A DNA stretch of 64,000 nucleotides from Liolophura sinensis (lineage: Eukaryota > Mollusca > Polyplacophora > Chitonida > Chitonidae): positions 23,917,385 through 23,981,384 of the forward strand of contig NC_088295.1 of the NCBI RefSeq assembly GCF_032854445.1, given 5' to 3'. The notes beneath the pieces were generated by a model, which did no database searches, had not been told where the DNA came from, and saw only the letters and a program-made list of their open reading frames with translations. Position numbers and translations under genes: made by a program. Positions 57,201-63,200 of the stretch are shown here, piece after piece (positions within the stretch are counted from its first letter, which is position 1; each line of letters begins with the position of its first letter).

Positions 57201-60200
57201 CGAACTGACAAAGATTTCAAGTTGGGGGCCAAATTTGGCTGTTTACCCCACAGAGAGAGAAGGGATTGTCACCAAAGCTGCAGAAATGGTGGACTGGGTG
57301 GTATATCATCCTGAACAAATACAGTGATGTTACCTACTGGGTGTAGATGGGAAAGAAAGTGAAGGTAATCCACGCGGATTGATTGATTTTTTTTTTTTTT
57401 TTTTTTTTTTTGATTGGTGTTTTTACGCCGTACTCAAGAATATTTCACTTATACGACGGCGGCCAGCATTATGGTGGGTGGAAACCGGGCAGAGCCCGGT
57501 GGAAACCCACGACCATCCGCAGGTTGCTGGCAGACCTTCTCACGTACGGCCGGAGAGGAAGCCAGCATGAGCTGGACTTGAACTCACAGCGACCGCATTG
57601 GTGAGAGACTCCTGGGTCATTACGCTGCGCTAGCGCTTTAACCGACTGAGCCACGGAGGCCCCCGGGTTGATTGAAAGCTGACATTCGACCCACAGAAAT
57701 ATCTGAAACAAATAAGAGCCACCATGAGACCCACGGATATATATGAATACCTGCCTGTAGTACGGGAACCAACAGTTGAAGTTGACTGTAGAGAGCCTCT
57801 CAGCACAGACGCTGCAATTAGAACATCTGAAGACTCAGGCAACAGAATCCACAGACGCCCTGGGAGGATTTCTGTGTGTACCATGTGACTAGTGAGAGCA
57901 TAAAAGCCAAGGCTCCTTCGATTTTAGCCAGACAGAGTGAACAGTCACGGAGACCGAATGCAGAGATGATCAGAGTGAAGTCTGTTGTGCAGCACCCTGT
58001 AGCTATGCCTGGGCTGCTGGCAGAGTTTCATACACACAGCCGCAGAGGAACTCACAGCAATCACATTGGTGAGAGGCTCCTGTCATATTGTGCCGCGCTG
58101 GAATGCTAACCACCTTGGTCACAGGAGCCCACATGACAAATAGTAACTCAGAATGAAAGAGGTACTGGAATGCAATTTAGAAACCTACCCTTCCTATAAA
58201 ACTGCCTACAGGTAAAGTTTCGTTGATCGTGAATTCATAGTGAGATTTGTTGAACAATGGACTGTTGTCATTCATATCCAAAAGTGTGATCCGGACACTA
58301 GCTTCCTGTGACTCCCGCTTTTCCACAGTGTTCACCTCTCTGGCAAAGACCTGTATGTAAAAACAACATATTAAATGTATGCCTTAAACATCTTCACGTA
58401 GTTGTGACAATGTCTCAAAAAGAGTGTAGATGTATGTCAGATGTTTACATTCATCACACAGGGTAAAGTTACACAATATGGAAGGGACAAACCTTTGATC
58501 ATAATACGCTGATAGCTGCATGTGTACTCATACATTTTTATGTCCTGAATGTTTTTATAATTCAGTTCTTTTTAACTCATCACAGACCACATAAACTTAC
58601 TTTTAACCAAGCATATTTACCTTGAAATTGAATTCTTCAGTCTTTTCTGCATCTAACACATTTGAATCATTCACTGTTATTTCTCCTGTTGTGGGGTTGA
58701 TTATGAAGGCATTATTAATCTGATCTGTCCGATTTATGTGGTAATGAAACTGTGCGTTAACACCCTGCAAACATAACAAATGGAAAACTATGAAGAAGAA
58801 AAGCATTCAAACATTCATAGCAATATGTACCACATTAGCAGACAGCGGTGTCAGACCCAAACACTTGTATGACCATCAAAACATGATGCTGTGTTTTAAG
58901 GAAGACAGACGTGTCACAGCGTTAGCAGACAGCTTTACCTGATCAGCAATCAGACCCTGACACGTGTAGCACCACCACAGCTGAGGCTGTGTTTTCAAGA
59001 AGAGGCGTGTCACAGCTATATGTAGTATTATTCCACGTCAGCAGACAGCTTTACCTGATCAGCATCAGACCCTGACACCTGTAGCACCACCACAGCTGAG
59101 TCTGTGTTTTCAGGAAGAGGCGTGTCACAGCTATATGTAGTATTATTCCACGTCAGCAGACAGCTTTACCTGATCAGCATCAGACCCTGACACCTGTAGC
59201 ACCACCACAGCTGAGTCTGTGTTTTCAGGAAGAGGCTTGTCACAGCTATATGTAGTATTATTCCACGTCAGCAGACAGCTTTACCTGATCAGCATCAGAC
59301 CCTGACACCTGTAGCACCACCACAGCTGAGGCTGTGTTTTCAAGAAGAGGCCTGTCACAGCTATATGTAGTATTATTCCACGTCAGCAGAAAGCTTTACC
59401 TGATCAGCATCAGACCCCGACACCTGTAGCACCACCACACCTGAGGCTGTGTTTTCAGAGAGACTTTTGGTGTAACTGAGAGGGGACATCACTGGTGGGT
59501 TGTCATTCACATCTTCAACTTTCACCTCAAGTAATTTGGAAGCCACCCGAAAACTTGGCTTATCATCTTGGTAGGCCTATACCAAGCACACAAACAAAAT
59601 GGCAAAACTAAATCTTAATCACTGAGTATGAACGAAATCTTTACGTCTGTCTGAGTTTAGGTATTTTAAACCATGACCCATGAAAGACAAAGTGGCAAAG
59701 TTATTTTTAATGAAAGATACTGCTTGACTGTCTACAAAGAACTGCTACATGTATGTACAGAAAAAATAAAAACATACAAGTTAACATACATATGATTGTT
59801 CTACCTTGGTTTTTCTTCAGCCAGTTTTAACACAGATTACATGTAGCACTGTAATACTTTCTTTCCTGACTGTAGATCATCAAACTTACAATACCTTCCA
59901 CTAAATAGTGCTAGAACCGAGCAAACTGTGACATAAAAATGCCATGTACAAATAAACTTGAATGCTTTATTTTATATGCAGGTTTTGAAATATCTTACCT
60001 GTGTTCACTTCAAATGGAATCACAGTACAAACTGAATTGGGTATCTTGTGTTACACAGAAAAATAATTACAGGGATACTTAACAATAGGGATACTTAACA
60101 ATAAGGATACTTAATAAGGATACTTAACAATGGTGATACTTAACAACAGCACTTTCACATTTCCTACAGCCATATGGAAGATATACTCCGACTTCTGTAA

Positions 60201-63200
60201 TTACATACACAATTCAGCTGACTAAAACTTTTATACTGACATACTTTACCAACCTGAACAAAAAGGTACAAAGTTTGATTCTGTTCTCTGTCCAGTGGAC
60301 GGGAAGGTGTAATTATGCCTGTGCTTTCATTAATGGAAAACATTCCATAATCTGCCAAGGAACAAAGCAAAACATAAAGTAATTCACAAAATATTCTGGA
60401 TACTTATGCAATCACAAGATTCTTGATGCAACTTTCTTCATCCACAAGGGCTATGGCCTACTGTAAATCTTCAACTTTTTCAACCATTGAAGAACTTTCT
60501 TTCAGTGGAATATATGCTTACAATTATTATGAAAATCACAATAAAATTGGTTTGTTCATGTCATTAACGACGTAAGCTTCATGAAACTGAGCAAATTATT
60601 TCTCTACACCCCATAGTTCTCTCAGAATATTTCAAAATATTGGTTTTTAGAGGTGGGTGAAAAGGTTGAAGATTTAGGGTATATTTCTTAATAAATGAAA
60701 ATACATCTCTCCCTCAGCACAACAGTGTTTCAGGTCCAGTGCAGAAAACCTTCAATTTTTTAAAAATCTATCTATCTGGCTTACACTTAAAGTTCAGCAT
60801 CACAAAATGTCTGTTCCTATATTATACATGTCACAGGTTACCAAATTTCATACAACTCACTAATAACGCAATAACATTATAATGAATGAGTAAGTTAACC
60901 AGAATGTGTTCATTGTTGGTACACGCTAACAGACAGTCGTCTCCCAGCCCAAAACGGGAAATGTTGGTCCAATTTTGGTCACGTTTTCTCACAGGAAAAC
61001 AGTGAAGGACCTGAAAATAAGCAGCACTGAATGCTTATTCAAAAAGTTCAGATAATTAAAGGCTGCAATGAATTTAATTCACATAACAGAAAGGAAAGAA
61101 CTATGTAGTGTCCTCAGACTTTGTGCTGTGATTCATGTGACTCTATGATGCTAGCTGCTACCTGTAATGACTCAGAATGCTTTACCTTTTCATCTTCAAT
61201 GGTTTATTATTTTGTTCATTTAAAGTTAATATAAAAAAAATGATTCTTCTTTAATCCTTTGGGATTTTTTCTAACAGATGCATGGTTACTTACACATATC
61301 AAAACTCGTATCACAGTCTTCCTTTTGGGGACCATTTCATTTATTTGACTGGTGTTTTACGCCATACTTAAGACTATTTTTACTGACAAGACAGTGGCCA
61401 GCATTATGGTGAGGTGGAAACTGATGACTGCAGTGGAAAAGGAACTATAGCATTTGTGGGAGAGAGTTATTGGGCTGCTATGATAGTGTTGACTCCTAAA
61501 AAAAACATAGCATCTAAATTAACCCTTTCAATGCAGCTTTATCTACTTGTGCTCTGTTGTATGCTCTGATGTACGCCCAACAGACACAAAAATTAAGGCC
61601 TCAGAGTGTCCTGTCCAAGTACTTTTATTAGCTTTTTCAGTACATCTTTACGTGAAGAAATAACTTTCTTTCTAAATTAAATTCTCAATCTACTAATACA
61701 ATACTATGACAACATGCATCTTTGCTCTCAATCTGATATACCACTGTATATATCCCTGTCACATAATACCTCTTCGTAAAGTGAGCTAAAAATTTTCCCA
61801 AGAAATTCATATTGGCAGAAAATATAAAGTTTACCAAGAACAGCCCAAAATCATCGCCTTTCAGTAAATATCAGACTTGTAAATCTGCTGTTCACAGTGT
61901 TAAAATGATTCAATATAAAGTTCGAAAAAGTTCTAGTGCGACTGGTTTTACTCTTCAACCCCTTCCTACTAGGGTCTGTCTGTTTCCATTTCTTGTCATC
62001 CGATTTCTTTCAACCAATAGAGTGGAAATTCATGAAATTTTGCAGAAGTGGTCATTGCAGTGCTCATAGTTTGTCATCACTGACCATTTTACATCTGTCC
62101 ATAGATAAATTTACATACTTCAACATAGTTTATATGATGATGACCTCTTCTGTCATCGTGATATTACGAACCTACTGAAAAGAAAATTCGTGAAGGTTTG
62201 CAGAGATGGTCATTGTAGGCCATTTCAAATCTATCTATAAATTGATGTGCATATTAATAAGCATACTTTGAATTACTTCTTGTGTACCTATAATTTACGA
62301 TTGTCATGCCGAAAATAACAAAGTGAGTGGTTGCTGTTACCTAACCAACCCTTTAAGAACATACTGAGCCAAATTATTTTTTCGTCCTTTCCTCCTGGAT
62401 TTTCTCTTTTTGATGATCCACCTGATCTAGGTATAAAATCAACAGAATAATAACATACCTGTGATTAAGTTGTACTTAATCATGTAATAACATACCTGTG
62501 ATTAAGTTGTACTTAATCATGGGCTTAGGTAATACTCCGGTATCCGGATCATAAGCAGAAACCTGAAAAAAAGTCTGAGTCGTGTTCTGAAAAAAAAAAA
62601 AAAAAACATGACAAAAGTAAAGATACACATGTTTTAACACTTATTCGTTATACATTTACATGAGAATGAGGTATAACCACAACAACACATACAGTGCTCA
62701 CAATGAATCATCATGATCATACAAAATTGTATTAAACTGTACATCATCAGTATCTTAGAAGTGGAATGCTATACCACAGCAGAAATGGCAAAAAGATCAG
62801 CTTGGTTACAAGCTGTTCTTGAGTGAATCTATCACACAACATATTCACAAGCTTAAGGTTATAGGCTAATTTAATTGGTATTTATTCCCTCTGATATGGG
62901 GTATTCAAAGATAACCGTGCACACGAATGTCAGTGTCACACAAAATATAGAGAGAAAAGTGAGTTCCTGTAAGCATATATCATGTAGAATTACCTCTTCA
63001 ACATTCCATATGTATCTGCCCGTGTTATTGAACACTGGGTTCTGATCGTCCACATCTTCTACATTGATTGTCAGAGTTGCAGTGCTGCTCTTCTGATTAT
63101 CCTACAGATTGAAATTAAGAATGTGGATGAGCCATATGGAACTAGAATACACTGAACTGTGAAAATTCACAGTTTGCTTTTTAGGAATGACACAATACAG

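Larger units (their letters stand above)
52952..58004 (+). mobile_element. Decayed Ty3/gypsy-like LTR retrotransposon
   Basis: A putative 5' LTR (about 52952-53210, starting TGTTGGAATATT) is followed by gag, protease-region, reverse transcriptase, RNase H and integrase remnants in gypsy order on the plus strand, opposite to the cadherin gene. No 3' LTR was found; the right end is cut back and carries a nested SINE. Many stops and frameshifts make it inactive. It accounts for most of the 6.2-kb intron between exons 7 and 8. Confidence 0.9.

Noticed and set aside
52952-58004. Active retroelement or domesticated gag gene
   Set aside because: Protease catalytic motif lost, integrase core mostly gone, several stops and frame changes, and no 3' LTR; the gag part also breaks at 53912.
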